From Myxocyprinus asiaticus (lineage: Eukaryota > Chordata > Actinopteri > Cypriniformes > Catostomidae): 64,000 nt of DNA. Position 1 is the stretch's first letter. Every line of letters starts with the position of its first letter. Made by a program: the position numbers and the translations under genes. The stretch is taken from NCBI RefSeq assembly GCF_019703515.2, contig NC_059356.1, positions 21,891,197 to 21,955,196 on the forward strand, in the 5' to 3' direction. Under the pieces are notes generated by a model. The model searched no databases and was not told the origin of the DNA. It was given only the letters and a program-made list of their open reading frames with translations. Positions 11,251-22,114 of this stretch are shown piece after piece.

Positions 11251-12843
11251 TATTGCTGAAGGCACAAAGTCAGCCACAACAACCACTGGTGCCCCCTCAA
11301 AAAAAAAAGAAAAAAAAAAGGAGGTGGTCATTAAAAGGGTTGGGCCCCACATGCTCAAATGAAACCTACACCACTGATCTCAGGTGGGTTTGGTTCTGTG
11401 GGTGGACTACCTACTGTCTCTTTTTATGTAAATTTATTGCAGCACCACGGCTCTGCTTTAACGAGCTTCTGAATGATGCAGGTTTCAGAGAGCCGTGAAA
11501 CAAGGTTAATAAATAACTTATGGCCTTTATCAAATATTTGTGCTCACATAGCCTCCAGTACTTTATAGATGTGTTTTATCTCTCTGTCTCTTTGCTCAAC
11601 CTCTTTATCTTAGGTTATTAGTTCATTTCACCAACAAGAAGCAATATGATGTGATAATATGAAAATATGGAGTCAGTGCAAAGGTGAAAATGTAAGATGT
11701 GACGTTCTTGTGATTAATGCTCAAAACTTTTACTTTTCTCATGGCCTCATCTGTCATATTACATTGCTGCATACTGGACACAAATGTGTCATGATTGGAA
11801 GATGCTCTCGGGCGTGTGCAAATGTGTCATACAAATATGTCAGTCATACACACATTTTCCTGACGACACAGAACTTCTCAGTTGTGGACTGGAGGTTGGC
11901 GATACAGTCCATTAGAACATTATTACATAATTTGTTGTGATGTTAAATGAGACATTTTAAGCATTCTTCAAAAACAAAGAAAAAAAGACTCTGACCAGAA
12001 AATGCTGAGATTAACTCTGTCGAAATTCTGATGAGATAAAGACTTAAAAGGCAGAGTTAACAGAATATCATTGTTTATGCAGAGCTTGTCAGCAGTCACA
12101 TGTCTGTCTTTGATGTTTGCAACTTAATTCTAAACTTGATTCAGCAGGGCTTTCAAGTGCTGAAAGTCCTTATATCTAAAAATATGATAAGTTAACTGGT
12201 TATCATCTGATGTCTTCATGAAAATGGGGTCAACTTTGGAGCCATCAAATCTTAAAAATATATATTATATGGAAGAAATAAGGTGAAGTCAGCTGGTCAT
12301 TGCAAAATAAGCCCCATCAGGGTGATCACCAATGAATGAAATATTTATTTCATGATGGGATCACTGTACATTATCCCACTTAGACTGTACATTATTCTGC
12401 AAATAATTAAGTAAACTGACATAAAATATGAATTTGAGTTTAAATTATTTATTTCAGTTTATTTATTTAAATTATGTGAGAAGATAGAGAACACAGAATA
12501 ATGCAAGAGACATTAAACTAGCACAGATACCATGGGAAATTGTTGCCTGGGACAACAGTTAATTATCCTCATGTGACCCAGTGTCCTCATGTACGGACAT
12601 TATATTTTGTCTTCACTATCCGCTATGCATATTTTCATTTCATTTAAACCAACTGATCTCAGTTCAGAACACTATGGGTTGTCAGTAAAGGGTTAAACTT
12701 TCGATGCACTGAAATTTTGCCTTCAGAGGCTTTATATGGAGTTAGGATGAAAATATGGTGCATTTCGAACTGTTCTGAGACCAGTGCAGACAGACAGCAC
12801 ACTGGAGGTTAAGTCAGTCCCTAAATAGGGAGCAAGGGGGCAT
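11251..12843. other. Non-coding, no recognisable gene
   Basis: AT-rich sequence. A block near 12560-12710 (ccagtgtcctcatgtacgga and following) resembles sequence near 14226-14250 (gtccccatatgaggaca) and may be a diverged repeat. No exon-like open frame was found. Confidence 0.4.
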
Positions 12844-12851
12844 CCTATAGA

Positions 12852-13687
12852 CAGGGTTGGGAGGGTTACTTTTAGTGGAATTTATTCCACTACAGATTAC
12901 AGAATACATGCTGTAAAATGTAATTTGTAACGTATTCCGTTAGATTACTCAAGGTCAGTAACATATTCTAAATACTTTGGATTACTTCTTCAGCACTGGT
13001 CGATTTTTTCACTTGTTTTGACTATAAAAACTCTGCCAGTACAATAAGACAAAATACACATGTTAAAAATACATTCTCTGAAAAACCTAAATATCTTATG
13101 CAGTGTTGTTTCTAAAACAAGATAAACCAAATTGATCATGTTTTAAGGATTTTTAGATATTTGTACAGGAAAACAATGCAAAAATTATTATCAAGAATAT
13201 GATTTTTGCCCTAATATCAATGGTCTTACTAGAAAAAAAGAAATTATGATCTAACACGAATTTTCTTGATGCCTGGTAACGTGCATATAAAATGCCTAGA
13301 AATAGCATTTTAGCTTAGCGTAAAACTGACAATTTACACAAGGTTTATTTCTATTTCTTCTACTCCAAACTTACTTCAAACTTACTTCTCTGTCTGCTCG
13401 TATGAATGTAACACATCATAAGAAAGTATTTCACCGCTGTTCAAATGCACTTTGGATCACATCATTTATATGTATAAATGTTTTCTATCTGAAAGGACTA
13501 AATATTAAATGAAACAAATGACAATAAAATGCAAAGTAATCTCTTCAGTAATCAAAATACTTTTTGAATGTAACTGTATTCTAATTACAAATGATTTAAA
13601 TTGTAACTGTAGTGAAGTACAGTTACTTATATTTTCTATTTTAAATACGTAATCCCATTACATGTATTCCGTTACTCCCCAACACTG
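12852..13687 (+). mobile_element. hAT-type MITE with 8-bp target duplication, copy 1
   Basis: The element begins CAGGGTTGGGAGGGTTAC and ends CCCCAACACTG. It is flanked by perfect CCTATAGA duplications at 12844-12851 and 13688-13695, the 8-bp signature of hAT transposition. The 836-bp interior has no ORF. A closely similar copy lies in opposite orientation at 61730-62575. Because it lacks a transposase it would depend on a hAT enzyme encoded elsewhere. Confidence 0.9.
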
Positions 13688-13695
13688 CCTATAGA

Positions 13696-15977
13696 TTTCC
13701 TATGCAGCTGAACCAAAAGTTCAGTTTCAGGCTGCAGATGATGTTTGGACCACTCAACATGGTTGTCAGACATGGGACAATGGTAATTAGTACTTAGATT
13801 TGGAATTTAAAATGCTAAATTTTATTTTAACATGGTTGGCAGTGATTGAACGATTCTGGCCATTACTTTGAATTAGAATTATATATGCTAATTTCTTATT
13901 GGTAAAATGCTCCACCACTGGCTATCACTTGTTTGTTTAACAGTGCAAAGAGAGAACACTGAGATTTTGTTTAACAAAGCAAAAAAAAGAAGAAAAAAAA
14001 AAGTCAAATCAAGTCAATTATTTTTAAATATATTTTTTTATTTGTGCTTTTCCCAATACACATTGTTCCAAAGCAGCTTTACAGAAAATCAGCTGTAATA
14101 TCTGCAACGTCTCAAAAACATAAATAACCAACATGCCTGGAAACATAATAAACTATTTGATTAAAAGATTTTAAAAAATCATACTTTCTTTTGCTTGGTA
14201 TTATTTAAAATTTCACAACTTAGGCCCGCTGTCCCCATATGAGGACATCAGTTTTAATGAAAACTATTTGCTCAAAGATTTTTTTTTATTTTATTTTTTT
14301 ATGCATGTTTATTAGGAACTACTAGTTACAAATCAAAAAGGTAAATGAAAAATGCACACAGCAATGCACGTCACGCTCGGGTCTCAGGAGGTTAAATAAT
14401 TTAGTGGTCATTATACAAAAATATTTGATGTCAGGATGCAGAATCAGGCAGAATCAGAATAAAGTAATCAAGAAAGCAGCGTAATAAGTTACAACATGTA
14501 AACAATATGTTAGCCTATAAAGCAATATTTTAATATGTAGGCTATTACACTCTTTTCTATTTTGACTAAGGTGACTTTTCAGTAGTATTTTTATTTTTCA
14601 GATTTATATTGTTAGAGAGTTTTGGAAATCATAAAATACAGTAGTAGCATTTGTAACACCTTGTCCTGGGTAATTAACATTTGACTGATTGACATTATTT
14701 GATTGCAATTTACCAACTAAATGTGCACAGTTGCTTATTGATAGTATTGTTTGTCGTTCTTTATTTGACAGCAGTGGGCAAGATTATGATTTGATTATCC
14801 GTTTTTATACACTGATGAACCACAACAAACAGTAGCTGTAACTATGTGCCGTGTTCAGTGGTCTCTGTGTTGACACTTTCTTTTTTGTACCAGAGGCCAG
14901 TACACACGGGTCATATCCTGCAGCTCAGCACAAAGACAAACACTGTAATGTATTCAGACGGACAGGGTTTCCTCAGGCACTATTTGTCTGATCACTCTCT
15001 TGACAGGGTTCCAAATGTCCATCACTGCAGATCTTCAAACCTCATTTGATGGATTGACCCGTGTTTATGTGCAACTAAGGCCACTCATGCAATCAGAAAT
15101 GCCACCTCTTCTCCAGCGACTTATAACTCAGCGGAGCTCAATGGTACTCACTAGCTTAAGGATTTCCATGAACATATTCTTGCAGTTTGAATCATGCAAG
15201 AGTTTTGATTTGCATTGTAGCTTAAGAAGTCCTCTTGTGCATGAAACCTTTAAGGTAGACAGATATACTCTCACTGAATAGATTAAAATGTATCCTGTAC
15301 AATACGTTTTTGTACAACAGTTCATCATACGCACAATCCAGTAAGCATTCTCTATGGCTTATGGAAATGAATGAATGTATAAAACCAATGTAAATGTAAA
15401 TGGATGCGGCTCACGATCACAATCTAATCTCGAATTCTGGTAGACAGGGTCGTCTTCAGTAGCAACTACACAGTGACAGACATTATGTAATGCTAGCACT
15501 ATGATTTCTGCAGCCAATTAAGAATTCCTTGTAAAAGTGTGTAACAAAACAACCTTGAGCTACTGCATCCAACAAAACCTACACAAAATAGTATGGGTGG
15601 TCAAGTTTGGTCATGCGGTTTGCAAGGCTAATTATGGGCATGAGGCATAGCGATGGTGCCCGTGCCACCTCCACACTCAGCGGCACCATGCGCAGGACCT
15701 CAGATCTACAGAGGATCACCTGTGGATATCTGGCCCGCAGTTATTTAACGCTGCTCCAGCAAAGAGCAGCTCAGCCTGGGCAGAGAGAACAGTGTGAATG
15801 TGGCATGTAAATCTGCGCTAACCCTGCTAATCTCATTTGCTCTTTGGCTTTTAACTACATTCTTATTCAAAAGCTGCTCAGTGGTACTCACTGGCACTTT
15901 CCATGACAAGGGTACAAAATAGGGCCTAAAACTCTTTTAAAAAATGAAGTATCTTTTTTAAAACATTCTAAATCATT
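13696..15977. other. Non-coding, no recognisable gene
   Basis: Mostly AT-rich sequence. A more GC-rich, balanced stretch at about 15600-15830 looks unlike the repeats around it but has no codon pattern or splice signals that convince. No RNA gene or known repeat was recognised. Confidence 0.4.
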
Positions 15978-16303
15978 GGGGGGCCTGGGTAGCTCAGTGG
16001 TAAAGACACTGGCTACCACCACTGGAGTTCACTAGTTCAAATCCCAGGGCATGCTGAGTGACTCCAGCCAGGTCCCCTAAGCAACCAAATTGGCCCAGTT
16101 GCTTCATGGCATGAAGCCTCCACACACACTATGTCTCCATGGCAACACACTCAACAAGCCACATGATAAGATGCACAGGTTGACAGTCTCAGACACAGAG
16201 GCAGCTGGGATTCATCCTCCACCACCCAGCCTGAGGCAAATCACTAAATGACCACAAGGACTTAAAAAGCAAATTGGGAAAAAAAAAACAAAAAAAAAAA
16301 CAT
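15978..16303 (+). mobile_element. tRNA-derived SINE, internally deleted copy
   Basis: The tRNA-like head gggggcctgggtagctcagt carries a pol III A-box (about 15990-16000) and a B-box agttcaaatcc (16034-16044). It is followed by a SINE body (gccaggtcccctaagcaacc; ctcaacaagccacatgataa) and an A-rich tail. The short string atcatt occurs before the head (about 15972) and after the tail (about 16305), a possible target duplication. Relative to the copy at 44525-44716, a central segment of the body is missing. SINEs are copied by LINE machinery. Confidence 0.85.
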
Positions 16304-16795
16304 GGATCATTAACTACAGGAGGTCAAACAAAATATTCATTTTATAGGAGGTTTGCAATATTTGTTTGCAACTGTTACCTAAATTAAGGACATCTACATA
16401 CAGTTTTTTTTTTTTTTTAAACATTAAACAAACATTAAAATGTAATAGACAAAATTCATAAAAAAAAAATAAATAAATAAATAAATAAGAAAAACTACAC
16501 CAGAATGGGTAACAAGGTTGTATATAGATTTGGACCAACCAAATGTTTTTTTGTAAGGATAGGTTTCCCATAAACTAAAGAAAACATATTTTTTGGTTTG
16601 TTTGATATTTTTTCCAAAAATAAATAACAAGGTTGAACTTGATGATTACAGTCAACACAACAATATTTGTAAAAATTGACAAAGTGGAATGAGATTATTT
16701 ACTTGTCTTCCTACCATGCTGTATGAGCCAAATGACATTAGAGGTATTTAAAACTAGCTACTTTTCATGATAGGTTAATTTTAGATAATAGTTTA
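16304..16795. other. AT-rich non-coding with (AAAT)n
   Basis: Contains a poly-T run (about 16405-16418) and an (AAAT)n tract at about 16459-16489. The open frames here are low-complexity and lysine/phenylalanine-rich by composition only. No gene is seen. Confidence 0.5.
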
Positions 16796-16797
16796 TA

Positions 16798-16977
16798 CAG
16801 TTGTGCTCAAAAGTTTGCATACCCTTGGAGAATTGGTAATAGCAGGCAAAACACATTTATTTTATTTCTTATGGGATTCGTATTCAACTGTAGGTTCTAA
16901 CAGAATGGCACAATCATAAAACAAAACATGGCAACAAAGAAAAAAATGAAATGACCCCTGTTCAAAAGTCTGCATAC
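16798..16977 (-). mobile_element. Tc1 family D inverted-repeat end, truncated by DIRS
   Basis: A TA at 16796-16797 precedes CAGTTGTGCTCAAAAGTTTG, the end of the Tc1 family seen at 30703-31626. The 180-bp terminal arm runs to its inner direct repeat (caaaagtctgcatacc) and then switches without a gap into DIRS sequence. No transposase sequence or opposite end is present nearby. Confidence 0.8.
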
Positions 16978-17310
16978 CATCCTGCTTACTTGCATAACCT
17001 CCGTTCCCTGATGGAGGGAACGAGATGTTGTGTCGATGTAGTGACATGTCGATGGTCACTCTTGGGAGCCCGAGACACCTCTGGTCTTTGATAAAAGGCC
17101 AATGAAAATTGGCAAGTGGTATTTGCATACCACTCCCCCAGACATATGGGTATAAAAGGAGCTGGTATGCAACCACTCATTCAGGTTTTATGCCGAGGAG
17201 CCGAGACAAGGTCCCGGCCATTTCAGCAGGTAGTTCAGCATTGTGGCAGGAGGGACACAACATCTCATTCCCTCCATCAGGGAACGGAGGTTACGCAAGT
17301 AATCAGGATG
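16978..17310 (-). repeat. DIRS right terminal repeat with 57-bp inverted arms
   Basis: Positions 16978-17034 and 17254-17310 are inverted copies with only about three mismatches, enclosing some 220 bp. The arms contain ccgttccctgatggaggga and the motif atgttgtgtc. A TATA-like gggtataaaagga at 17149-17161 reads towards the arm at 17254. The block could fold as a long hairpin in single-stranded DNA or RNA. Confidence 0.8.
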
Positions 17311-17365
17311 TTCCCTATCTGTCACTCACTCGACGTTGTGTCGATGTAGTGACACTAGGGGTCCC
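17310..17365 (-). other. DIRS internal complementary region (ICR)
   Basis: The sequence gttccctatctgtcactca followed by cgttgtgtcgatgtagtg directly adjoins the right terminal repeat. It is the same string that opens the left terminal repeat of DIRS copy 1 at 623. In DIRS elements the ICR is complementary to the outer ends of both terminal repeats and is thought to align them during circle formation. An equivalent lies at about 33968-34024. Confidence 0.7.
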
Positions 17366-18122
17366 TATACAAAATGCCGTAACTGGCTGAACTGTGTTAC
17401 GTGAACTGGCGGTGTGTGATGGGCAGACCACTGTGTGCCTCGTAGCCAGCGCACCAGGCCGACATGTAACCTCCCCCAACACTGTTATGAGTGTCGAACG
17501 GCCCTTTGGGACAAGTTGACTACCCAAAAGATAGAGACGGGCTAGCCCAGTCGTGGCCTCTTATCCCATTTTTTTTCCACTCCCCACAAAAAGGGGGATT
17601 ATCTGACTGGGCAGACCAGGTCTAGTCGGGGACCACACCTCGCCCAGAGAAAGGGGGGGTATCTAAATGGAAATACGTCACATGGTCTTGCCGAGCTATG
17701 TCGGAAGTATGCCATGTGGAGAAGTCCCATGGTAGGTCCTACAAGCATGGAGACTGGAGCAGAAGAGCCTCTGCCCAAGGAAGACGCAGTTTGCCAACAG
17801 GGAAACGAATTAGCAGAAGATATACATTGCATGAGGTTACCTACGGTGAACCGCCACATGCGGAGCACCTACCCCAGTACAGGGCTTTAGTTAGCACGTG
17901 TACTGGGCCGGCAGCGAGTCTCTCCGAAAACTCGACTGCCACAGGGCTCGGAGGAAGTCAAACAGGGAACACAGTTTGTGAACACTACTGGGAGTTAACG
18001 GTGCACGTCTTCAGCTCAGGGAGGCGAAAGGCGCTAGGCGCAAGCGATACACCTGGCCGGCTGTCCTGGACTTACCTGCTTGTGCGTGCCATTACACGAG
18101 ACAAAACCGGTTCCACCCGGAG
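17366..18122 (-). other. DIRS 3' non-coding region
   Basis: This lies between the recombinase frame and the ICR. Plus-strand open frames here are antisense to the element. No separate gene is recognised. Confidence 0.5.
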
Positions 18123-18943
18123 GTTGTAGAACCTCACAAAGGTGTTGGGTGTTGTCCAACAGCGCTTCCTTTCTGCTGTCCGCCAAAGCAGACAAAGAAC
18201 TGCTCAGAGACTCTAAAGCTCTGCGTGCGATCCAAATAGATACGTAAAGCATGCACCGGACACAGCAACGTCAGGGCTGGGTCTGCCTCCTCCTGGGGCA
18301 GCACTTGCAGGTTCACCACCTGGTCCCTAAAAGGGATCGTGGGAACCTTGGGCACATAGCCCGGTCGGGGTCTCAGGATCACGTGAGAGTAGCCCGTACC
18401 GAACTCCAGGCACGTTTCGCTGACAGAGAACGCTTGCAGGTCTCCTACCCTCTTGATGGAATTGAGCACAGTCAGGAGGGCAGTCTTCAAGGAGAGTGCC
18501 TTAAGCTCAGCTGACTGCAAAAGCTCAAAGGGGGCTCTCTGTAGACCCTGAAGAACTACAGAGAGGTCCCATGAGGGAACGAGGCACGGTCTGGAGGGAT
18601 TCAGCCTCCTGGCATCTCTCAGGAACCTGATGATCAGGTCGTGCTTCCCTAAGGACTTACCGTCCACTGTGTTGTGGTGTGCCGATATAGCGGCTACATA
18701 CATCTTCAAGGTGGAAGGGGACAGCCGCCCTTCCAACATCTCCTGCAGGATGGAAAGCAACGATCCGACTGCGCATCTCTGGGGGTTTTCCCGTCGGGAA
18801 GAACACCACTTAGCGAACAGATGCCACTTCAAGGCATACAGTACAAGACATACTCGTAGAGGGGCCCTAGCCTGAGTGATTGTGTCTACCACCATGGGTG
18901 GTAGACCGCTTAGATCTTCCATGTCCCGTCCAGGGCCAGACAT
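18123..18943 (-). pseudogene. DIRS tyrosine recombinase, catalytic box deleted
   Basis: DIRS elements integrate a circular DNA intermediate with a tyrosine recombinase instead of a DDE integrase. The open frame (18134-18943) contains the N-terminal SAM-like segment (LSPSTLKMYVAAISAHH) and the catalytic domain's first arginine box, NSIKRVGDLQ. It continues through CPVHALRIYLDRT to QQKGSAV. The expected segment with the H-x-x-R motif is absent. The sequence jumps to NTFVRFYNLRVEP in another frame, with the likely catalytic tyrosine codon at 18126-18128. An internal deletion with frame change therefore removed part of the active site. The reading frame continues upstream of 18943 in other phases. 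Confidence 0.82.
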
Positions 18944-19699
18944 GGAGATTCCAGAGGTCTGGTCGCGGGTGCCAGATGGTGCCCCGTCCCTGAGAAAGAA
19001 GGTCCTTTCTCAGGGGTATTCGCCGGGGGGGGGGGGGGCTGTTGCGAGGAGCGTGAGGTCTGAGAACCACGTCTGGGTGGGCCAGTCTGGGTCCACCTTT
19101 GCAATGTCCGTTAGAGAGGAACTGACGTGAGGGACTTCGCATGTGAGCTTTTGACTGCAGTGGACAAGCTGGAATATGATGAGACTGATCTGAATGAGGT
19201 TTATAACATCTGCCTCGATCAACATGAGAGAAGCTGGGGCATTTGAGCTTTTGGGACTTTGTTGACTATCTCTTCGAGTGCAGGGAGTCTGCACTCCTGT
19301 CTCAGGAGGGGTTTCCCCAGGTGGACCACACCATCATCCCACCCTCAGTTAGCCCAATCTCCAGTCCTTCTATGATCCATAAACAGAGGAGAAGGAGGAA
19401 GAACAAGTCAGCTAATTCCCCCCCACCCCCCCACACGCTCATTCCCGCTGCCAACCGGCATCGGCCGTTCCCACTGCTGACCACCAGGATGCAGCGGATG
19501 TTCCCGCTGCTGACCGCCAGGAGGCATCAGCTTTTCTTACTGCAGTTCCCCTGCCACTGTAGGTGCTACTGTCCACGGAGGCCGTTCCCCTGCCGCTGCG
19601 GCCGCTCCTGGCCACGAAGGCCGTTCCCCTGCTGCTGTCAGCGCTCACCACCATGGAGGCTATTCTCCAGTCACTGCCAGCACTCACGGCCACAGAGGT

Positions 19700-20134
19700 T
19701 GTTCCACAATCACTGCCAGTGAGGGGTCCACCACAGAGGGCATTCCCCAGTCACTGCCAGCGCTCACGGCCATGGAGGTTGTTCCCCAGTTGCTACCAGT
19801 GCTCACCACCACAGAGGACGTTCCCCAGTCACTGCCAGCACTCCCAGCCATGGAGGCTGTTCCCCTGATGCTGTCAGCGCTCACCGCCACGGAGGACATT
19901 CCCCTGCCGCTGTCAGTGCTCATGGCCACGGAGGCTATTCCCCAGTCGCTGCCAGCGCTCACCACCACGGAGGCCATTCTCCAGTCACTGCCAGTGCTCA
20001 CGGCCACAGAGGCCGTTCCCCAGTCGCTGCCAGCCTTCCCGGCCACAGAGGCCATTTCCCAATTGCTGCCAGCGTTCCCCGCCACAGAGGCAATTTCCCA
20101 GTCGCTGCCAGCACTCCCGACCATGGTGGTCGCC
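19700..20134 (+). repeat. 39-bp coding tandem repeat
   Basis: About ten units of 39 bp, each beginning agg(c/a)...ttcccca(g)tc, run without phase change over most of the array. Each unit encodes 13 residues. Because 39 is a multiple of 3 and the unit lacks stops, at least one antisense frame is open over the same stretch. Confidence 0.8.
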
Positions 20135-20145
20135 GCACAGCCTGT

Positions 20146-20376
20146 CCAGTTCCCCATGGTCACCGAGTCTGTCCAGTTCCCTGAGGCTGTCAATGAGCCT
20201 GTCCTGTTCCCTGTGGCCTTCGATGAGTCCTTCCAGTTCCCTAAGGCTGTCGAGGAGCCTGTCCAGTTCCCAGTGGCTGTTGACAAGACCGTCCAGTTCC
20301 CCGTGGTTGTCGACAGGCCTTTCCTGTTCCCTGTGGCCATCAACGAGACCGTCCTGTTCCCTGTGGCCATCGACTA
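20146..20376 (+). repeat. 30-bp coding tandem repeat
   Basis: Seven to eight units of 30 bp on the pattern gtccagttccc(n)gtggctgt encode 10-residue repeats of the VQFPxAVxxP type. It follows the 39-bp array in the same frame and ends at a TAG stop (20375-20377), after which two more diverged units occur. Confidence 0.8.
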
Positions 20377-20826
20377 GGCTGTCCAGCTCCCTGTGGCCAT
20401 TCCTGACCTCTCCCCAGCGGCCATTACCCCACCTGACCTACCTATTGTGTCGTCCAGTCAGCCTCCGTACTCCCTGCCCTGTTGAAGCCTCCTCCCTGGC
20501 TGCCAGACTCTGACCCTTTCCATAAACTTCCCCCTTGGCCACCTGACCCTGACTCACTCCTGAAGATTCTTCGCTGGGTGCTTCATCCGGACCTGGCCTT
20601 AAAACTTCCACCTCGGCCACCTGACTCTGTCCCTGGTCTGGAGCCCCCGTCCTGTTTTCCCCCTCCCTCCCAAGGCTCCACCTTGGTGCATCCTGCTGGC
20701 TCCTCCCTGGTCTGGCCCGTTGGCTCCGTCCTGGTCCCCCTCCCTCCCATCCCTTCTTTCTGTTTGTTCTGTTCTGTGTTAGTGCCTGTTCTGTTTGTCT
20801 GGTCTTGTGTTTGATGTCTCCCTTGT

Positions 20827-20846
20827 GGGATGCCAGGAGGCATCCC
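20827..20846. other. Perfect 8-bp stem hairpin before the LTR
   Basis: GGGATGCC, a 4-base AGGA loop, then GGCATCCC. It sits 11 bp upstream of the LTR start, where a polypurine tract would normally lie. Confidence 0.6.
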
Positions 20847-20857
20847 TTTTTATGTAG

Positions 20858-21760
20858 TGTCAGGGTTTAGCCACTTCTGTTGGTTGTGTTTTTATTGTCT
20901 TTGCGGCTGAGCTCTGACATTCATGTTCAGTGTCTTGTATAGTCTGTGTCTTGTGTGAGAATGCATGGCTTACCTTACTGACATTGTAATGCGTTCTCTT
21001 GTCTTGTTTGTTGGCATGAGTGCATTGCTCTTATGTCATCCTTGTGGCATGCACTTGTGTCAACTGTTTGTGTCTGCCTCAGCGACCTCAGGTGTGCTTT
21101 GCGTTGTGCTCGCTTTGCGCTACACATCAGGGTCACAGTCTTTCTACATGTTGTGCTGGGGTATGCTTCTGTCTTCGGTGCCTGTTTATTTGTGGCTGAA
21201 CTCTCGCACAGATGTCCCATCTCGTTTTATCGCCTGTTGCATGCATTGTGTGGTATTTGCTTCGCAGTGTATGCTCGGGTTTTGGCTAGTATATTTCTCT
21301 TGTCTCGTCTGTCGTTTGGCATGAGCGCATGTTGCCTTGTAGTTTCTGGCGATATATGCTTGTGTCATTTGTGTGTTTGTGTCTGTGAGAGCACGTGGCT
21401 TTGTTTTGGTTCCATATTGCCACATGTGTCTTAGTCTTGTGTCATACCCCGCCTCCTTGTCTGCTTATTATTAGTTCATTTGTTTCACCTGCCTTGTTAA
21501 CCCATCTGATTTCTCTCTATATATTAGCTCCTCTTGTATGCTGTCCTGTGCTGAATTGTTTCGTTTGCTCCTGTCATCATTTGCTTGTGTTTTCTGTCTG
21601 TATTCCCTGTCAAGTTCAAGAACTTGTGTTATTCTAGTTTGGTTTTCTTTTTCTTTTTTCTCCATCATGAGAGTTTTTGGTTGTGTTTGTTTCTGTTTAT
21701 TTAAATAAAAGCTCATTGTTGCTAATCTGCGTCCTTCTCTCAACACCATGTACCATGACA
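20858..21760 (+). repeat. LTR (TGTCA...TGACA), 903 bp
   Basis: The left end TGTCAGGG and the right end CCATGACA form the short inverted termini (TGTCA/TGACA) of an LTR. A TATA-like tctctatatatta lies at about 21514, and AATAAA at about 21706 is followed by GT/T-rich sequence. The flanks (tgtag before, atagg after) do not form a duplication, so it reads as a 3' LTR of the truncated element rather than a solo LTR. Confidence 0.7.
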
Positions 21761-22114
21761 ATAGGAGGTGTAAGTGAGCTTGAAATCATGATTGCCAAGG
21801 AGACTACTGTCAAGATGCACGGTGAAAAAGGAGTTACATTTTGGTCTGTTCTCACCCAAAACCAACTGGATTGCTTCAGAAGACATTAATTTAACCACTG
21901 GAGTTTGATGGATTATGTTTAGGCTGACTTGGTCATCTTTTTGGAGCTTCAAAGTTTTGGTCACCATTCACTTGCATTAAATGGAGCTACAGAGCTGAGA
22001 TATTCTTCTAAAAATCTTCATTTGGTTCTGCAGAAGAAAGAAAGTCACACATCTGGGATGGTATGAGGGTGTGTAAATGATGAGAGAACTTTCAGTTTTG
22101 GGTGAACTAATGCT
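21761..22114 (-). mobile_element. TTAA-flanked MITE (AGG..TAGTTCACC family), one half
   Basis: It contains the family blocks caccattcacttgcatt (about 21963), agaaagaaagtcacacatct (about 22034) and ttttgggtgaacta before the terminal TTAA at 22115-22118. The other half is missing; the LTR ends exactly where this MITE interior begins. Confidence 0.7.

Larger units (their letters stand above)
16978..19130 (-). mobile_element. DIRS retroelement copy 2, 3' half (minus strand)
   Basis: Read on the minus strand this holds, in order, the C-terminal part of the pol region (WPTQTWFSD near 19080), a tyrosine-recombinase frame, non-coding sequence, the internal complementary region (about 17310-17365) and the right terminal repeat (16978-17310). 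The 5' limit of homology is about 19105-19150, where LTR-element gag sequence begins. A run of 15 or so G residues at about 19024-19038 lies inside. The terminal repeat, RNase H and RT are divided among three DIRS fragments in the window; none is complete. Confidence 0.85.
19230..20814 (+). pseudogene. Gag-like, repeat-rich proline-rich ORF, frameshifted
   Basis: The segment starting SFWDFVDYLFECRESALLS resembles the short conserved motif (FxxFVEWVL type) near the end of gag-like proteins in fish LTR elements. A basic linker (KQRRRRKNK) follows. Then comes a tandem array of 13-residue units such as EAVPQSLPALTAT, then 10-residue units such as VQFPVAVDKT, and a proline/tryptophan-rich tail (LPPWPPDPDS; PSCFPPPSQGS). 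The reading moves between frames near 19560, 19720 and after the stop at 20375-20377, so the copy is broken. No zinc knuckle or protease motif is visible. Another possibility is a capsid-like host protein, but the adjoining LTR favours a retroelement. Confidence 0.55.
19150..21760 (+). mobile_element. Gag-only LTR element, 5' truncated, with 3' LTR
   Basis: A degenerate gag-like coding region with tandem coding repeats (19243-20814) runs into an LTR at 20858-21760. The 5' LTR, primer-binding site and start of gag are missing, and no protease, RT or integrase follows gag before the LTR. The layout matches a class of fish elements with a gag-like, proline-rich ORF and no pol; that assignment rests on general resemblance rather than a search. 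Confidence 0.6.

Noticed and set aside
15978..16050. A functional tRNA gene
   Set aside because: A- and B-boxes are present, but the sequence continues into a SINE body and the acceptor stem does not close.
17698..18129. 143-residue plus-strand frame
   Set aside because: Antisense to DIRS 3' sequence and not similar to any DIRS protein.
19684..20370. 228-residue minus-strand frame with GNWT repeats
   Set aside because: Mirror of the 39-bp and 30-bp coding repeats; open only because the units are multiples of three without stops.
19700..20376. Regularly spaced repeats as a CRISPR array
   Set aside because: Units are contiguous with no unique spacers, they encode a repeated peptide, and the setting is vertebrate.
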